In this document: piece by piece, positions 1 through 8,807 of the stretch
Layout of the letters: each line of letters starts with the position of its first letter
Numbering within the stretch: the first letter of the stretch is position 1
Source of the DNA: Mucilaginibacter sp.
GTDB taxonomy: Bacteria; Bacteroidota; Bacteroidia; Sphingobacteriales; Sphingobacteriaceae
Assembly: GCF_028288185.1 (NCBI RefSeq)
Contig: NZ_JAQBOF010000020.1
Span: forward strand, 16,524-80,523
Length of the DNA: 64,000 nt
Reading direction: 5' to 3'
Program-made: the position numbers and the translations under genes
The notes under the pieces: model-generated
What the model saw: the letters and a program-made list of their open reading frames with translations, nothing else
Databases searched by the model: none
What the model was told of the DNA's origin: nothing

Positions 1-278
1 CGCATATTGTTGAGGCACAAATTAAAGAAGAAGGCTTATTGGATATTTTAACCGAAGCCGGATTTGAACTGCGCCAGCCCGGTTGCTCGGCTTGTTTAGC
101 TATGAATGATGATAAAGTACCTGCAGGCAAATACGCGGTAAGTACCTCAAACAGGAACTTCGAGGGCAGACAAGGACCGGGATCACGCACCATGCTGGCT
201 AGTCCGCTTGTTGCAGCAGCAGCAGCCATCACCGGCGTAGTTACAGATCCAAGAACATTAATTGAAGAATTAGCATAA
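1..278 (+). CDS. leuC: 3-isopropylmalate dehydratase large subunit, C-terminal end (partial)
   Basis: The gene begins before the window; about 91 C-terminal residues are visible, read in the frame starting at base 3. The segment with [13 protein letters not shown] and [19 protein letters not shown] is the typical end of the LeuC/aconitase-family large subunit: the Cys belongs to the iron-sulfur ligand set and the NRNFEGRQG stretch lines the active site. The enzyme isomerises 2-isopropylmalate to 3-isopropylmalate in leucine synthesis, as a heterodimer with LeuD encoded 88 bases downstream. It ends at TAA 276-278. No oddity is visible in the part present. Confidence 0.93.
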   Translation, partial: HIVEAQIKEEGLLDILTEAGFELRQPGCSACLAMNDDKVPAGKYAVSTSNRNFEGRQGPGSRTMLASPLVAAAAAITGVVTDPRTLIEELA

Positions 279-353
279 AGAGGTCCATAGACCATAGTCG
301 ATAGTCCATAGCTGACCGCTATCCAAGAACTATCGACTATGGACCATGGACTA
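279..353. repeat. Inverted repeat between leuC and leuD
   Basis: The gap is almost wholly an imperfect inverted repeat. The left arm (about 284-312) and right arm (about 330-352) are built of the words CCATAG, ATAGTC and GATAG and can fold back on each other. An in-frame ATG at 346 lies inside the right arm, so it is probably not the leuD start. There is no T-run, so it is not a simple intrinsic terminator. It belongs to the locus-specific word-palindrome class seen in several gaps here. Confidence 0.7.
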
Positions 354-366
354 TAAACTAAAAAAC

Positions 367-963
367 ATGGCTTACGATAAATTTAACATACTTACAAGCA
401 CCGCGGTACCATTGCCTATAGAGAATGTGGATACCGACCAATTAATACCTGCCCGCTTTTTAAAAGCTACGGAGCGCGTTGGTTTTGGTGATAACCTTTT
501 CCGCGACTGGCGGTACAATCCGGACAATACGCCCAAAAAAGACTTTGTATTAAACGACCCTACCTATACCGGTAAAATACTGGTAGGTGGTAAAAACTTT
601 GGTTCGGGCTCATCAAGAGAGCACGCCGCCTGGTCAGTTTACGATTATGGTTTCCGTTGCGTGGTGTCCAGCTTTTTTGCTGATATTTTTAGAGGTAATT
701 GTCTAAACATTGGCGTATTACCGGTACAGGTTAGTCCGGAGTTTTCTGAGAAGATCTTCGCGGCGATATTTGCTGATCCGAAAACAGAGATCGAAGTAAA
801 CCTGCCAAATCAAACTATCACCCTTTTAGCCACCGGCGAAAAAGAAACGTTTGAAATTAACTCGTACAAAAAGAATAATATGCTTAACGGCTTTGATGAT
901 ATTGATTATCTGCAAAGCATAAAAGGCGAAATTGAGGAGTTTGCAGCGCAGCTTCCTATTTAA
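367..963 (+). CDS. leuD: 3-isopropylmalate dehydratase small subunit
   Basis: This is the small subunit of isopropylmalate isomerase, partner of LeuC. The LeuD family motifs are present: [13 protein letters not shown] near the N-terminus and the substrate-loop [11 protein letters not shown] motif, followed by the swivel-domain sequence up to about residue 198. I chose ATG 367 (MAYDKFNIL) because family members begin directly before KFNILTS. The earlier in-frame ATG at 346 lies within an intergenic palindrome and would add seven unusual residues. It lies between leuC and the leuA-type synthase in the same direction, so co-transcription is likely. Confidence 0.95.
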   Translation: MAYDKFNILTSTAVPLPIENVDTDQLIPARFLKATERVGFGDNLFRDWRYNPDNTPKKDFVLNDPTYTGKILVGGKNFGSGSSREHAAWSVYDYGFRCVVSSFFADIFRGNCLNIGVLPVQVSPEFSEKIFAAIFADPKTEIEVNLPNQTITLLATGEKETFEINSYKKNNMLNGFDDIDYLQSIKGEIEEFAAQLPI

Positions 964-967
964 ATAC

Positions 968-1076
968 GACTAAAAGTTCCCCTCTTTAGAGGGGGCGCGT
1001 AGGGCCGTGCGAAAGCAGGGGTGTGTTATACGAGCGAAAGGACACACCCCCTCCACCCCTCTCAAGAGGGGAATCA
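968..1076. repeat. GC-rich palindromic repeat (CCCCTCTxxAGAGGGG family)
   Basis: The left arm near 977-996 (CCCCTCTTTAGAGGGGG) and a right arm near 1044-1070 (CACCCCTCTCAAGAGGGG) form a nested inverted repeat, with ACACACCCC/GGGGTGTGT pairing between. The same CCCCT...AGGGG theme recurs near 9450, 9556, 10243, 17893-18030, 50595 and 61966, always between genes. It is probably a REP-like dispersed element. Confidence 0.65.
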
Positions 1077-1190
1077 CACAGCCCGCCGCTTTTTGCATTA
1101 CATTATTAACACCAATCGAAGGCGTTTCACCATAGCTAAACGTTTTTACCTTAATATACAGTAGCTACCTTGGCAGCTAACTTAACTACA

Positions 1191-2708
1191 ATGGAAAGAA
1201 GGAAGATAGAGATAATGGATACCACACTGCGCGATGGCGAACAAACATCGGGCGTGTCTTTTTCTATTTCAGAAAAACTAACCATCACCCAATTATTGCT
1301 GGAAGAACTTTGGGTTGATCGTGTTGAGATAGCATCGGCACGGGTATCAGAAGGCGAGTTTCAGGCGGTTAAAACAATTTCAACCTGGGCGGCCGCAAAT
1401 GGCTATACTGATCGCATAGAAGTACTGTCGTTTGTTGATAATGGGGTATCTATTGATTGGATGATCAACGCCGGGGTAAAGGTGCAGAATCTTTTAACAA
1501 AAGGCTCGTTAAATCACCTCACCCATCAGCTTAAAAAAACACCCGAGCAACATTTTGCCGAGATAAAACAGATAATTGAGCTGGCCGCTAAAAATGGCAT
1601 TGCCACCAATGTTTATTTAGAGGATTGGAGTAACGGTATGCGTAACTCGCCCGATTATGTTTACCAGTATCTTGATTTTATTACCAAACAACCGGTAAAA
1701 AGAATTTTACTGCCGGATACGCTGGGCGTTTTAACACCTGCCGAAACCTATAAGTTTTTATCGGCACTGATAGCTAAATATCCGGGTATCCATTTTGATT
1801 TCCATGCCCATAATGACTATGACCTGGGGACCGCGAATGTTTTGGAAGCCATAAAAGCCGGCATACATGGCCTGCACCTAACCGTAAACGGTATGGGCGA
1901 GCGGGCCGGCAACGCGGCATTAGCCAGTGCCGTAGCCGTAATAAATGATTTCGCGCCCGAGGTGGAAATTGCGTTGAAAGAGTCATCCATCTATACCGTT
2001 AGTAAATTGGTGGAGACCTTTTCGGGTGTACGGATTCCAACGAACAAACCTATTGTCGGCGAAAATGTATTTACCCAAACCGCAGGCATACACGCCGATG
2101 GCGATAACAAGAACAATCTGTATTTTAACGATTTGCTTCCGGAGCGTTTTGGACGCAAACGCGAGTATGCGTTGGGTAAAACATCAGGCAAAGCCAACAT
2201 CGAAAAAAATCTGCAGGAACTGGGCCTTAAACTAAATGATGCCGACCTTAAAAAAGTTACCCAACGGGTTATTGAATTAGGCGATAAAAAAGAAACGGTT
2301 ACTAAAGAAGATCTGCCTTATATCATATCCGATGTATTAGATAGCAGTTTGTATGACGAAAAGGTTATTGTAGACTCGTATGTACTGATGAACGCTATGG
2401 GTTTGCGCCCATCGGCAACTATATCGGTAAGTATTGATGGTGAAAAATTTGAAGAGAACGCGCAAGGCGATGGCCAGTTTGATGCCTTTATGAATGCGCT
2501 GGCCAAAGTTTATACCAAGAAACAAAGAACGTTACCCAAACTGATTGATTACGCCGTACGCATTGCCCCAGGCAGCAGCTCGGACGCGTTATGCGAAACC
2601 ATCATCACCTGGGAAACGCCCGAGAAGAAATTTATAACCCGCGGTTTAGATTCGGATCAAACCGTTTGCGCCATTAAGGCCACGCAGAAGATGCTGAATA
2701 TAATATAA
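1191..2708 (+). CDS. 2-isopropylmalate synthase / citramalate synthase family protein with regulatory domain
   Basis: A Claisen-condensing enzyme of the HMGL-like/LeuA superfamily. Visible are the catalytic-barrel motif MDTTLRDGEQTSGVSF at the N-terminus, the metal-binding HAHNDYDLGTAN, the flexible-loop-like VNGMGERAGNAAL, and a C-terminal LeuA dimer/allosteric domain (about residues 370-505, DSYVLMNAMGLRPSATISV). About 505 residues is the length of two-domain LeuA. The start is ATG 1191; a TTG at 1170 would add seven residues. The leu operon context supports acetyl-CoA plus 2-oxoisovalerate as substrates. However, this sequence type also covers citramalate synthases (acetyl-CoA plus pyruvate), and ilvA follows, so the exact ketoacid is not settled by sequence alone. 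Confidence 0.85.
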   Translation: MERRKIEIMDTTLRDGEQTSGVSFSISEKLTITQLLLEELWVDRVEIASARVSEGEFQAVKTISTWAAANGYTDRIEVLSFVDNGVSIDWMINAGVKVQNLLTKGSLNHLTHQLKKTPEQHFAEIKQIIELAAKNGIATNVYLEDWSNGMRNSPDYVYQYLDFITKQPVKRILLPDTLGVLTPAETYKFLSALIAKYPGIHFDFHAHNDYDLGTANVLEAIKAGIHGLHLTVNGMGERAGNAALASAVAVINDFAPEVEIALKESSIYTVSKLVETFSGVRIPTNKPIVGENVFTQTAGIHADGDNKNNLYFNDLLPERFGRKREYALGKTSGKANIEKNLQELGLKLNDADLKKVTQRVIELGDKKETVTKEDLPYIISDVLDSSLYDEKVIVDSYVLMNAMGLRPSATISVSIDGEKFEENAQGDGQFDAFMNALAKVYTKKQRTLPKLIDYAVRIAPGSSSDALCETIITWETPEKKFITRGLDSDQTVCAIKATQKMLNII

Positions 2709-2711
2709 CAA

Positions 2712-2811
2712 AGCCGTCATTGCGAGCGAGGAACGAGCGTGGCAATCTCTACATAGGACATTCCCACATACAAAGTTCAGAGATTGCCACGCTACGCTCG
2801 CAATGACGTGT
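2712..2811. repeat. Dispersed palindromic repeat (GTCATTGCGAG family)
   Basis: The left arm about 2716-2751 carries GTCATTGCGAGCG...TGGCAATCTCT and the right arm about 2780-2810 is its reverse complement (AGAGATTGCCACGC...CTCGCAATGAC). The same arms recur at 36803-36900, and diverged copies at 14857-14942, 30970-31055 and a half copy near 27545. This is a REP/MITE-like intergenic element between leuA and leuB. Confidence 0.85.
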
Positions 2812-2848
2812 TGAATTAAATAGATAAATAATAAACATAACTATAAAA

Positions 2849-3907
2849 ATGAAACTGAATATCGCCCTTTTAGCAGGAGATGGAATTGGACCAGAGGTTA
2901 TTGACCAGGCTGTTAAAGTATCCAACGCTGTAGCAAAAAAATTTAATCACGAAATTGTTTGGACAGCCGCTTTAACCGGCGCTGCCGCTATAGATGCCGT
3001 TGGCGAACCTTACCCGGATTCGACCCACGAGGTTTGTATGGCTGCTGATGCGGTTCTGTTTGGCGCTATCGGCCACCCACGTTTTGATAATGACCCTAAA
3101 GCTACGGTAAGGCCGGAGCAGGGTTTATTGAAGATGCGTAAGAAATTAGGCTTGTTTGCTAACGTGCGCCCAACGTTTACTTTCCCATCGTTAATTGATA
3201 ATTCGCCGTTAAAAAGAGAGCGTATTGAAGGTACAGATCTTATTATTCTACGCGAGCTAACCGGTGGTATCTACTTTGGCGAGCGCGGCAGATCAGAAGA
3301 TCGCAACACCGCTTTTGATACCTGTACTTATACCCGCATGGAAGTACAACGCCTGGCTAAACTAGGTTTTGAAATGGCCATGACCCGTAGCAAAAAACTT
3401 TGCTGCGTAGATAAAGCCAACGTATTGGAAACCTCTCGCTTATGGCGCGAGACTGTACAGGATATGGAAAAAGATTATCCTGAAGTTACCGTTAGCTATG
3501 AATTTGTTGATGCCGTGGCTATGCGCCTGGTACAATGGCCAAGCAGCTACGATGTATTAATTACCGAGAATTTGTTTGGTGATATTTTGACTGATGAGGC
3601 ATCTGTAATATCAGGTTCAATGGGTTTAATGCCATCGTCATCAATTGGTGTGCATACATCGCTTTTCGAGCCTATACACGGTTCATATCCGCAGGCAGCG
3701 GGTAAAGACATCGCTAATCCCTTGGCGACTGTATTATCAGCCGCTATGATGTTTGAAGATGCCTTCGGATTAAAAGAAGAAGCAGCATTGATACGCGAAG
3801 TGGTAAATAAATCATTAGCCGAAGGTATAGTAACCGAGGACCTTTCCGGTAAAAATAAAGCCTACAAAACCAGCGAAGTTGGCGATTGGTTGGCTAAGAA
3901 TATATAA
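2849..3907 (+). CDS. leuB: 3-isopropylmalate dehydrogenase
   Basis: This NAD-dependent enzyme oxidises and decarboxylates 3-isopropylmalate to 2-oxoisocaproate. The full-length 352-residue protein carries the isocitrate/isopropylmalate dehydrogenase motifs: the N-terminal LLAGDGIGPEV, RELTGGIYFGERG, the signature ENLFGDILTDEAS followed by GSMGLMPS, and the NAD-binding FEPIHGSYPQAAGKDIANP near the C-terminus. The start ATG 2849 gives a typical short N-terminus. It follows the leuA-type gene after a 140-base gap filled by a palindromic repeat and is presumably in the same operon. Confidence 0.97.
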   Translation: MKLNIALLAGDGIGPEVIDQAVKVSNAVAKKFNHEIVWTAALTGAAAIDAVGEPYPDSTHEVCMAADAVLFGAIGHPRFDNDPKATVRPEQGLLKMRKKLGLFANVRPTFTFPSLIDNSPLKRERIEGTDLIILRELTGGIYFGERGRSEDRNTAFDTCTYTRMEVQRLAKLGFEMAMTRSKKLCCVDKANVLETSRLWRETVQDMEKDYPEVTVSYEFVDAVAMRLVQWPSSYDVLITENLFGDILTDEASVISGSMGLMPSSSIGVHTSLFEPIHGSYPQAAGKDIANPLATVLSAAMMFEDAFGLKEEAALIREVVNKSLAEGIVTEDLSGKNKAYKTSEVGDWLAKNI

Positions 3908-3919
3908 TAATACAGGCGC

Positions 3920-4012
3920 GCGGGCTGTCACTCTGAGGCTCTCGAAGAGTGAGCGTAAAGGCCCTCGCACGTACCTTCGACAGGCTCAGGCTGACAACGC
4001 TCTTTGTATTGT
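3920..4012. repeat. Intergenic inverted repeat after leuB
   Basis: Words such as CTGTCACTCTGAGGCTCTCGAAG on the left and CTTCGACAGGCTCAGGCTGACA on the right can pair across about 90 bases. It resembles a common Bacteroidota intergenic repeat built on CTTCGACAGGCTCAG. It lies upstream of the candidate ilvA promoter. Confidence 0.6.
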
Positions 4013-4032
4013 GAGCTCAGCCAAATATATAC

Positions 4033-4040
4033 TAACTTTG
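4033..4040 (+). promoter_or_regulatory. Candidate ilvA promoter -7 element TAACTTTG
   Basis: TAACTTTG matches the Bacteroidota TAnnTTTG -7 consensus exactly. A TTG about 21 bases upstream could be the -33 element, slightly off the usual 19-base spacing. It would place transcription start near 4047, just before the leader hairpin at 4060-4087. Confidence 0.5.
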
Positions 4041-4059
4041 TATTCATAAAATACCCTGT

Positions 4060-4093
4060 AAAACCGTTATTAAACAATAACGGTTTTGCTTTT
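4060..4093 (+). terminator. Terminator-like hairpin in the ilvA leader
   Basis: A perfect 12-bp stem (AAAACCGTTATT / AATAACGGTTTT) with a four-base loop is followed by GCTTTTTAA, the shape of an intrinsic terminator. It lies between the TAACTTTG element and the ilvA ATG at 4108. It may end the leu transcript, or attenuate ilvA if the promoter at 4033 is used. No leader peptide rich in branched-chain codons is evident. Confidence 0.6.
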
Positions 4094-4107
4094 TAATACT
4101 AATACCC

Positions 4108-5346
4108 ATGGATGTTAAATTAGATTTTGAAGCTGCCGCGAAGCGATTAGCCGATGTGGTTAAACACACTCCTTTAGAGTACAACGCCGGCCTGTCTAAA
4201 AAATACGACTGCGAGATATACCTAAAGCGTGAGGACCTGCAAATTGTACGCTCCTACAAACTACGCGGTGCTTACAACATGATAAGCCAGTTAACAGCCG
4301 ATGAGTTAAGCCGTGGTATTGTTTGCGCCAGCGCGGGCAATCATGCGCAGGGTGTGGCTTTCTCCTGCAATAAACTGGGTACTAAAGGCGTAATTTTTAT
4401 GCCCGAAATAACTCCCAAACAAAAAGTAAAACAAACAGAAATGTTTGGCAGCGGCAATGTAGAAATAATTTTAGTTGGCGATACTTTTGATGATTGCCTG
4501 TTAGAAGCGCTTAATTACACCAAAGCCCATAACATGACCTTCATCCCTCCTTTTGATAATTATAGTATTATTGAAGGGCAAGGCACTGTCGGTGTTGAGA
4601 TATTGGCAGATCTGCCTGGTGTGGAGGTAGTAATAATGCCAATCGGTGGTGGCGGACTTGCTGCAGGTGTGGGTACTTATCTAAAAGAAAAAAATCCTAA
4701 TATATTAATAGCCGGCGTTGAACCGGAAGGCGCACCATCTATGCTAAAAGCATTTGAACATGGCGGCCCGGTTACATTGCCAGAGATCAATCGCTTTGTT
4801 GACGGAGCCTCCGTAAAGCGGGTAGGTAATTTAACTTACGAGCTTTGCACCAAAGTACTGGACGATATGCTGCTGGTTGCCGAAGGCAAAGTTTGCACTA
4901 CTATATTAAAGCTATATAATGAGGATGCTATTGTTGTTGAACCCGCAGGCGCCTTGTCGGTTGCGGTGCTGGATAGTTATGCCGATAAAATAAAAGGCAA
5001 AAAAGTGGTTTGCGTAATGAGCGGCGGTAATAATGATATTGCCCGCATGCAGGAGATCAAAGAAAAATCATTGCTTTACGAAGGGTTGAAGCATTATTTT
5101 ATCATCCGTTTTCCGCAACGTCCGGGCGCGTTAAAGCTGTTTGTAAATAATGTACTGGGGCCTTATGATGACATCACCCGCTTTGAGTTCATCAAAAAAA
5201 CCGAAAAAGAACAAGGACCTGCCTTGGTTGGCATCGAACTAAAAGATCCTGCGGATTATACAGGCTTGCTTAAACGGATGGAAGAATATCGTTTTGAGGT
5301 TATTGAGCTAAACAGGGATCAGACTTTGTTTGAGTATTTAGTATAG
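4108..5346 (+). CDS. ilvA: Threonine ammonia-lyase (threonine dehydratase)
   Basis: This PLP enzyme converts threonine to 2-oxobutyrate, the first committed step of isoleucine synthesis. The PLP lysine is K51 in SYKLRGAYN. The cofactor-phosphate loop PIGGGGLAAGVGT and the C-terminal catalytic SGGNND motif are present. A short C-terminal ACT-like regulatory segment starts around residue 330 (KHYFIIRFPQRPGALKLF), giving the 412-residue short form with a single regulatory domain. It closes the leu cluster, consistent with joint branched-chain amino-acid synthesis, but probably has its own leader. Confidence 0.95.
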   Translation: MDVKLDFEAAAKRLADVVKHTPLEYNAGLSKKYDCEIYLKREDLQIVRSYKLRGAYNMISQLTADELSRGIVCASAGNHAQGVAFSCNKLGTKGVIFMPEITPKQKVKQTEMFGSGNVEIILVGDTFDDCLLEALNYTKAHNMTFIPPFDNYSIIEGQGTVGVEILADLPGVEVVIMPIGGGGLAAGVGTYLKEKNPNILIAGVEPEGAPSMLKAFEHGGPVTLPEINRFVDGASVKRVGNLTYELCTKVLDDMLLVAEGKVCTTILKLYNEDAIVVEPAGALSVAVLDSYADKIKGKKVVCVMSGGNNDIARMQEIKEKSLLYEGLKHYFIIRFPQRPGALKLFVNNVLGPYDDITRFEFIKKTEKEQGPALVGIELKDPADYTGLLKRMEEYRFEVIELNRDQTLFEYLV

Positions 5347-5354
5347 CCAATGAA

Positions 5355-5387
5355 AGATTTGACAACTTTTTAAAAGTTGTCAAATCT
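5355..5387 (+). terminator. Hairpin after ilvA
   Basis: A perfect 16-bp inverted repeat (AGATTTGACAACTTTT and its complement) around a one-base centre lies 9 bases after the ilvA stop. It also sits just past the 3' end of the convergent gene ending at 5398. No strong T-run follows, so it could be a bidirectional terminator or an mRNA-stabilising hairpin. Confidence 0.6.
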
Positions 5388-5397
5388 AAATCAGCAA

Positions 5398-6084
5398 TTA
5401 CTTCCCGTTCAAATCCTGCAAGTGCCTTTTCTCCGGTGGTAAAGCTTTATATTTTTGATATGAGTCGTTAATGTACATAGCTAAGGTTGGCCCATTATTA
5501 TTCTTCACATAAGCATAGGTGGGGCGATAAATAGCCATAAAGTTTTGCAACTCAATCCCCTTTAGTGGTACAAGCGTTGCAACGTAACTTGCTGTATAAT
5601 ATTTATCTACATACCGTTCGCGTTCCTCGTTATCAAAGTAGCGTTTCATGCGGCGGGCATCCTTACCTTCTTTAGAGAACCAGGTACTTGGCGACATTAC
5701 GTACACCTTGCTCTTTCTATATACGTCAGGATATTCAACCCGTGGATCAAAGTTTCTTTTATTGGTGCCATTAATATCAACCTGCATTAATGCGATACCT
5801 ATCGGCCTCAATTCGATAGTTAAAGGTCTGGCATCTATTATAAAAACACTATCAGATATATAACCCGGCGAGTCAAAAATGATCAGGTGGTTTAAGTCGC
5901 TTTTTATCTCGAATCTACCGTTCTTATCGGCCAGCGCCACTTGCTTGTTGTTGGTATCATGAACAAAAACATTGGCTAATCTATCGTGGGTGCCGGCCTC
6001 AACTATTTCTCCTTTTATCAGCCATTGCGCGTTGGCGGTGCAGGCTATCAGCAATAATACAATAATTCCGATATAGCGTTTCAT
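5398..6084 (-). CDS. Secreted CarboxypepD-regulatory-like domain protein
   Basis: A Sec signal peptide is clear (MKRYIGIIVLLLIACTANAQ), and ATG 6084 is chosen because it places the signal at the very N-terminus; an upstream in-frame ATG at 6117 would add 11 residues. The next ~75 residues (WLIKGEIVEAGTHDRLANVFVH...GRFEIKSD) are a beta-sandwich of the carboxypeptidase-regulatory-like type common in Bacteroidota envelope proteins. The C-terminal ~120 residues have no recognised domain. Likely periplasmic or outer-membrane associated. Function unknown. Confidence 0.75.
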   Translation of the reverse strand: MKRYIGIIVLLLIACTANAQWLIKGEIVEAGTHDRLANVFVHDTNNKQVALADKNGRFEIKSDLNHLIIFDSPGYISDSVFIIDARPLTIELRPIGIALMQVDINGTNKRNFDPRVEYPDVYRKSKVYVMSPSTWFSKEGKDARRMKRYFDNEERERYVDKYYTASYVATLVPLKGIELQNFMAIYRPTYAYVKNNNGPTLAMYINDSYQKYKALPPEKRHLQDLNGK

Positions 6085-6169
6085 AGGTCTGGTAATTATA
6101 CCCTTAAAGTAACTCAATTATAGTACCAATATTGGCATTTAACTATTTTTAACAAATAGATTACAAACA

Positions 6170-6200
6170 AAAAACCCGGCCTAAACCGGGTTTCTGTTTT
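6170..6200 (-). terminator. Intrinsic terminator of the M1 peptidase gene
   Basis: On the minus strand AAACCCGG-loop-CCGGGTTT is followed by TTTTTGTTTG, directly after the M1 peptidase stop codon. Confidence 0.8.
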
Positions 6201-8302
6201 TATTTCTTCCAAACGTTGTTTGATGGATTATAATCCGGCAGTGTAGCGTCAGGGTTATAAGTAACTGATTCTATCTCTTCGGTTGACGGGTATTTAAACG
6301 ACCAGGTAACGTTACGCTCCCATACTTCGGCAGTATAATTTACGCGCTCGGTTTTACCGCTTACAAATTTAATATCCAGTACAACTGGCATGGCCATTTT
6401 CTCCAGGTTATCTAAAGTAATGATAGCGCCTTTGGTTGGGTCGTTATCCGGATATTTAACACCGCGCACGGCAACATCTAAGCGCCAGGTGTTTTCAAAC
6501 CAACCTCTCCAGAACCATTGCAGGCTTTCGCCAGAAGCATTTTCTATTGTACGGAAAAAGTCATCAGGTGACGGATGTTTAAATGCCCAGCGGTTAATGT
6601 AGGTTTTAAACGCAAAATCAAAACGCTCAGGGCCTAATATCTGCTCGCGCAATAAAACTAAGCCCGCACTTGGTTTGCTGTATAGTAAAGTACCGTTATT
6701 GGTTTCTTTAAGGTTATCAGGATTACTCAATATCGGCTCCAAAGTTGGCCTGGTGAAAGCTCCCCAGGTAGCTATCTGGCGCTCGGGAGTGGTAGGGCGA
6801 TAAAACTCACCTTTTAATGAGTTTTTGGTTGATAGTGTATTGATGAAAGTATTAAAACCTTCGTCCATCCATCCATATAAACGCTCGTTTGATCCTACGA
6901 TCATCGGGAACCAGGTATGGCCAAACTCATGGTCGGTTACGCCCCAGCCGCCATTTAAACTGCAAAATACAATGCCGGGATACTCCATACCGCCTGCTTT
7001 ACCGGCAACGCTGGTAGCATTAGGATAAGGGAACTCGAACCATTTTTTCGAGTTATACTCGATTGATGCTTTAATAAATTCTGTACTACGGCTCCACTGA
7101 CCGCCGCCTGCAAGGCTGCTTTCAATTGGGTAGGCTGATATAGCCAACGTTTTTTTACCACTTGGCATATCCATTTTAGCGGCGTCAACAATAAATGATG
7201 CCGAAGCACCCCATGAAGCATCGCGCGCGTTTTTGATCTGGAAGTGCCAGGTCAGTTCTTTTTTTCCTGCCGGACGCGATGCCGGGTTGGTAACCTCATC
7301 CGCCGTACGGATCATTACCGTTTTATCGCTTTGCGCGGCTTGTGCCCAACGTTTTAGTTGTTCGGGGGTATATACGTCTTTAGGATTCAATAAGTCGCCA
7401 GAGCAAACTACAATGTCTTTAGCAGGCGCGGTTATGTTGATATCAAAATCGCCATACTCTAAATAAAACTCGCTTTCGCCGGTATAAGGCAAAGTGTTCC
7501 AGCCTTGCAGATCATCATACACGCACATACGCGGGTACCATTGTGCCACCTGGAAGATCTTCCCGTTTTTAGACTGGCCCTTTTCTGTACCTTGTAAGAT
7601 AATACCCATACGGTCTGATCCATAATCAGGCGATACGAATGAGTATTCTATTTTCAGTTTCAATTGTCCGCCACTGGCAGCTAGCTGGCTTGGCAAAAAC
7701 ACCTGCATACGGGTATCATTGATAAGGAATCTGGCATCAACAGTGGCAGAGGTTTTACCCTTAACAATACTTAATACTTTAACAGATTTTATTTTGTAAC
7801 CGGCATCAAACACCTGGCCCTGGCCCCAGTTACGGCTGCGTTGGTTACCGGTATTATCCAGCGGTACTTGTTTTACACCTCTCGAATCTTGCTTAAATAA
7901 ATTTTGATCTAGCTGCATCCATATAAAGCCCAGCTTTTGCGGGCTGTTATTGGTATAAGTTAAAACCTCGGTACCGACAACTTCGTTAGCATCCTCATGC
8001 AAGGTTGCGGTTAGCTGATAGTCGGCGCGGTTTTGCCAGTATTTAGGGCCGGGTTGGCCATCGGCAGCACGCACATCATTACCATTTTTGGTATAGAAAA
8101 ATGGTTTCCAGGTTTCGTGATAATCATACTTGGTTGGCGGGGCGTTCGGATCGACAACTTCAACAGCACGGCCCGCACGAGTTGGTTGTGCCGCAGCAGG
8201 TGTACCCGACTGTGTCCTGGTTGGTGGCGTAGATTGTGCATTAGCGGTGCCCAAACCTGCGCAAAAAGCCAGCATTAAACCGGCGGTAATGTTAAATTTC
8301 AT
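6200..8302 (-). CDS. Secreted M1-family metallopeptidase
   Basis: The 700-residue protein has a signal peptide (cleavage after ANA, about residue 22) and a low-complexity Pro/Thr/Ala stretch to about residue 50. The zinc site of M1 (gluzincin) peptidases is complete: H458-E-F-G-H462 with E481 in WMDEGFNTF 18 residues on. The usual GAMEN exopeptidase motif is GGMEYP (437-442), a form common in Bacteroidota secreted M1 enzymes. It probably trims peptides in the periplasm or at the surface. It is flanked by its own terminator and a divergent-looking repeat gap. Exact substrate unknown. Confidence 0.9.
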   Translation of the reverse strand: MKFNITAGLMLAFCAGLGTANAQSTPPTRTQSGTPAAAQPTRAGRAVEVVDPNAPPTKYDYHETWKPFFYTKNGNDVRAADGQPGPKYWQNRADYQLTATLHEDANEVVGTEVLTYTNNSPQKLGFIWMQLDQNLFKQDSRGVKQVPLDNTGNQRSRNWGQGQVFDAGYKIKSVKVLSIVKGKTSATVDARFLINDTRMQVFLPSQLAASGGQLKLKIEYSFVSPDYGSDRMGIILQGTEKGQSKNGKIFQVAQWYPRMCVYDDLQGWNTLPYTGESEFYLEYGDFDINITAPAKDIVVCSGDLLNPKDVYTPEQLKRWAQAAQSDKTVMIRTADEVTNPASRPAGKKELTWHFQIKNARDASWGASASFIVDAAKMDMPSGKKTLAISAYPIESSLAGGGQWSRSTEFIKASIEYNSKKWFEFPYPNATSVAGKAGGMEYPGIVFCSLNGGWGVTDHEFGHTWFPMIVGSNERLYGWMDEGFNTFINTLSTKNSLKGEFYRPTTPERQIATWGAFTRPTLEPILSNPDNLKETNNGTLLYSKPSAGLVLLREQILGPERFDFAFKTYINRWAFKHPSPDDFFRTIENASGESLQWFWRGWFENTWRLDVAVRGVKYPDNDPTKGAIITLDNLEKMAMPVVLDIKFVSGKTERVNYTAEVWERNVTWSFKYPSTEEIESVTYNPDATLPDYNPSNNVWKK

Positions 8303-8383
8303 TCAGTTAAATTTTAGTTTGAAGTGTAAAAATATAAAAATAAGCGTACAGAATTGTACGTAAGCAAATTATTACGAAAGGTG

Positions 8384-8452
8384 CCGTAGAAACGCAATGC
8401 ATTGCGTCTCGTAATGATTTATTTAGGGAGACGCAAGGCATACGTCTCTACG
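8384..8452. repeat. Intergenic repeat with GAGACGC/GCGTCTC arms
   Basis: GTAGAAACGCAATGCATTGCGTCTCG and GGGAGACGCAAGGCATACGTCTCTAC form nested inverted repeats. A related GAGACGCGAAGCTTCGCGTCTCTAC palindrome occurs near 30420, so this is a dispersed element. Confidence 0.65.
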
Positions 8453-8454
8453 GG

Positions 8455-8802
8455 TTATTTACCAAAATGCTGCTGGTAAACCGCCTCATCAAACCCGAAA
8501 AACAAGAAGCCACCGTCTTCAATAACAGGTCTTTTTATCATGCTGGTTTTTTGTTGCAGTAATTGCAATCCATCTGCTTTGGTTTTGATACTTTCTTTGA
8601 TTGCGGGGTCCAGTTGTTTCCAGGTAAGGCCTGCCTTGTTCATAAACTTTTCGTAACCGGCTTTGGTATCCCACTCCTTTAGTTTCTCCGGGCTTATGCC
8701 CAGTTTTTTAAAATCATGAAACTCGTAAATAACCTGGTTGGCCTTAAACCAGTCGAGCGCTTTTTTAACTGTATTGCAATTGGGGATACCGTAAACTTTC
8801 AT
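8455..8802 (-). CDS. ArsC/Spx/YffB-family thioredoxin-fold protein
   Basis: The 115-residue protein begins MKVYGIPNCNTVKKALDWF, the thioredoxin-like CxxC/S-type loop of the ArsC-Spx-MgsR family with a single N-terminal Cys (C9), and ends with the family's IKRPVIEDGG segment. YffB-like members are glutathione- or thioredoxin-linked reductases of unclear substrate; Spx members bind RNA polymerase. Lacking a second active-site Cys, it is not a proven arsenate reductase, and the real arsenic operon lies at 41.4-43.9 kb. The gene starts 5 bases after the pth stop, so the two are likely co-transcribed. Confidence 0.85.
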   Translation of the reverse strand: MKVYGIPNCNTVKKALDWFKANQVIYEFHDFKKLGISPEKLKEWDTKAGYEKFMNKAGLTWKQLDPAIKESIKTKADGLQLLQQKTSMIKRPVIEDGGFLFFGFDEAVYQQHFGK

Positions 8803-8807
8803 GATTG

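Noticed and set aside
346..366. Upstream ATG as leuD start
   Set aside because: It lies within an intergenic palindrome and adds residues not typical of LeuD.
8455..8802. Arsenate reductase (arsC) call for the Spx-like gene
   Set aside because: It has a single Cys, lies with pth, and a complete arsenic operon with its own reductase is elsewhere in the window.
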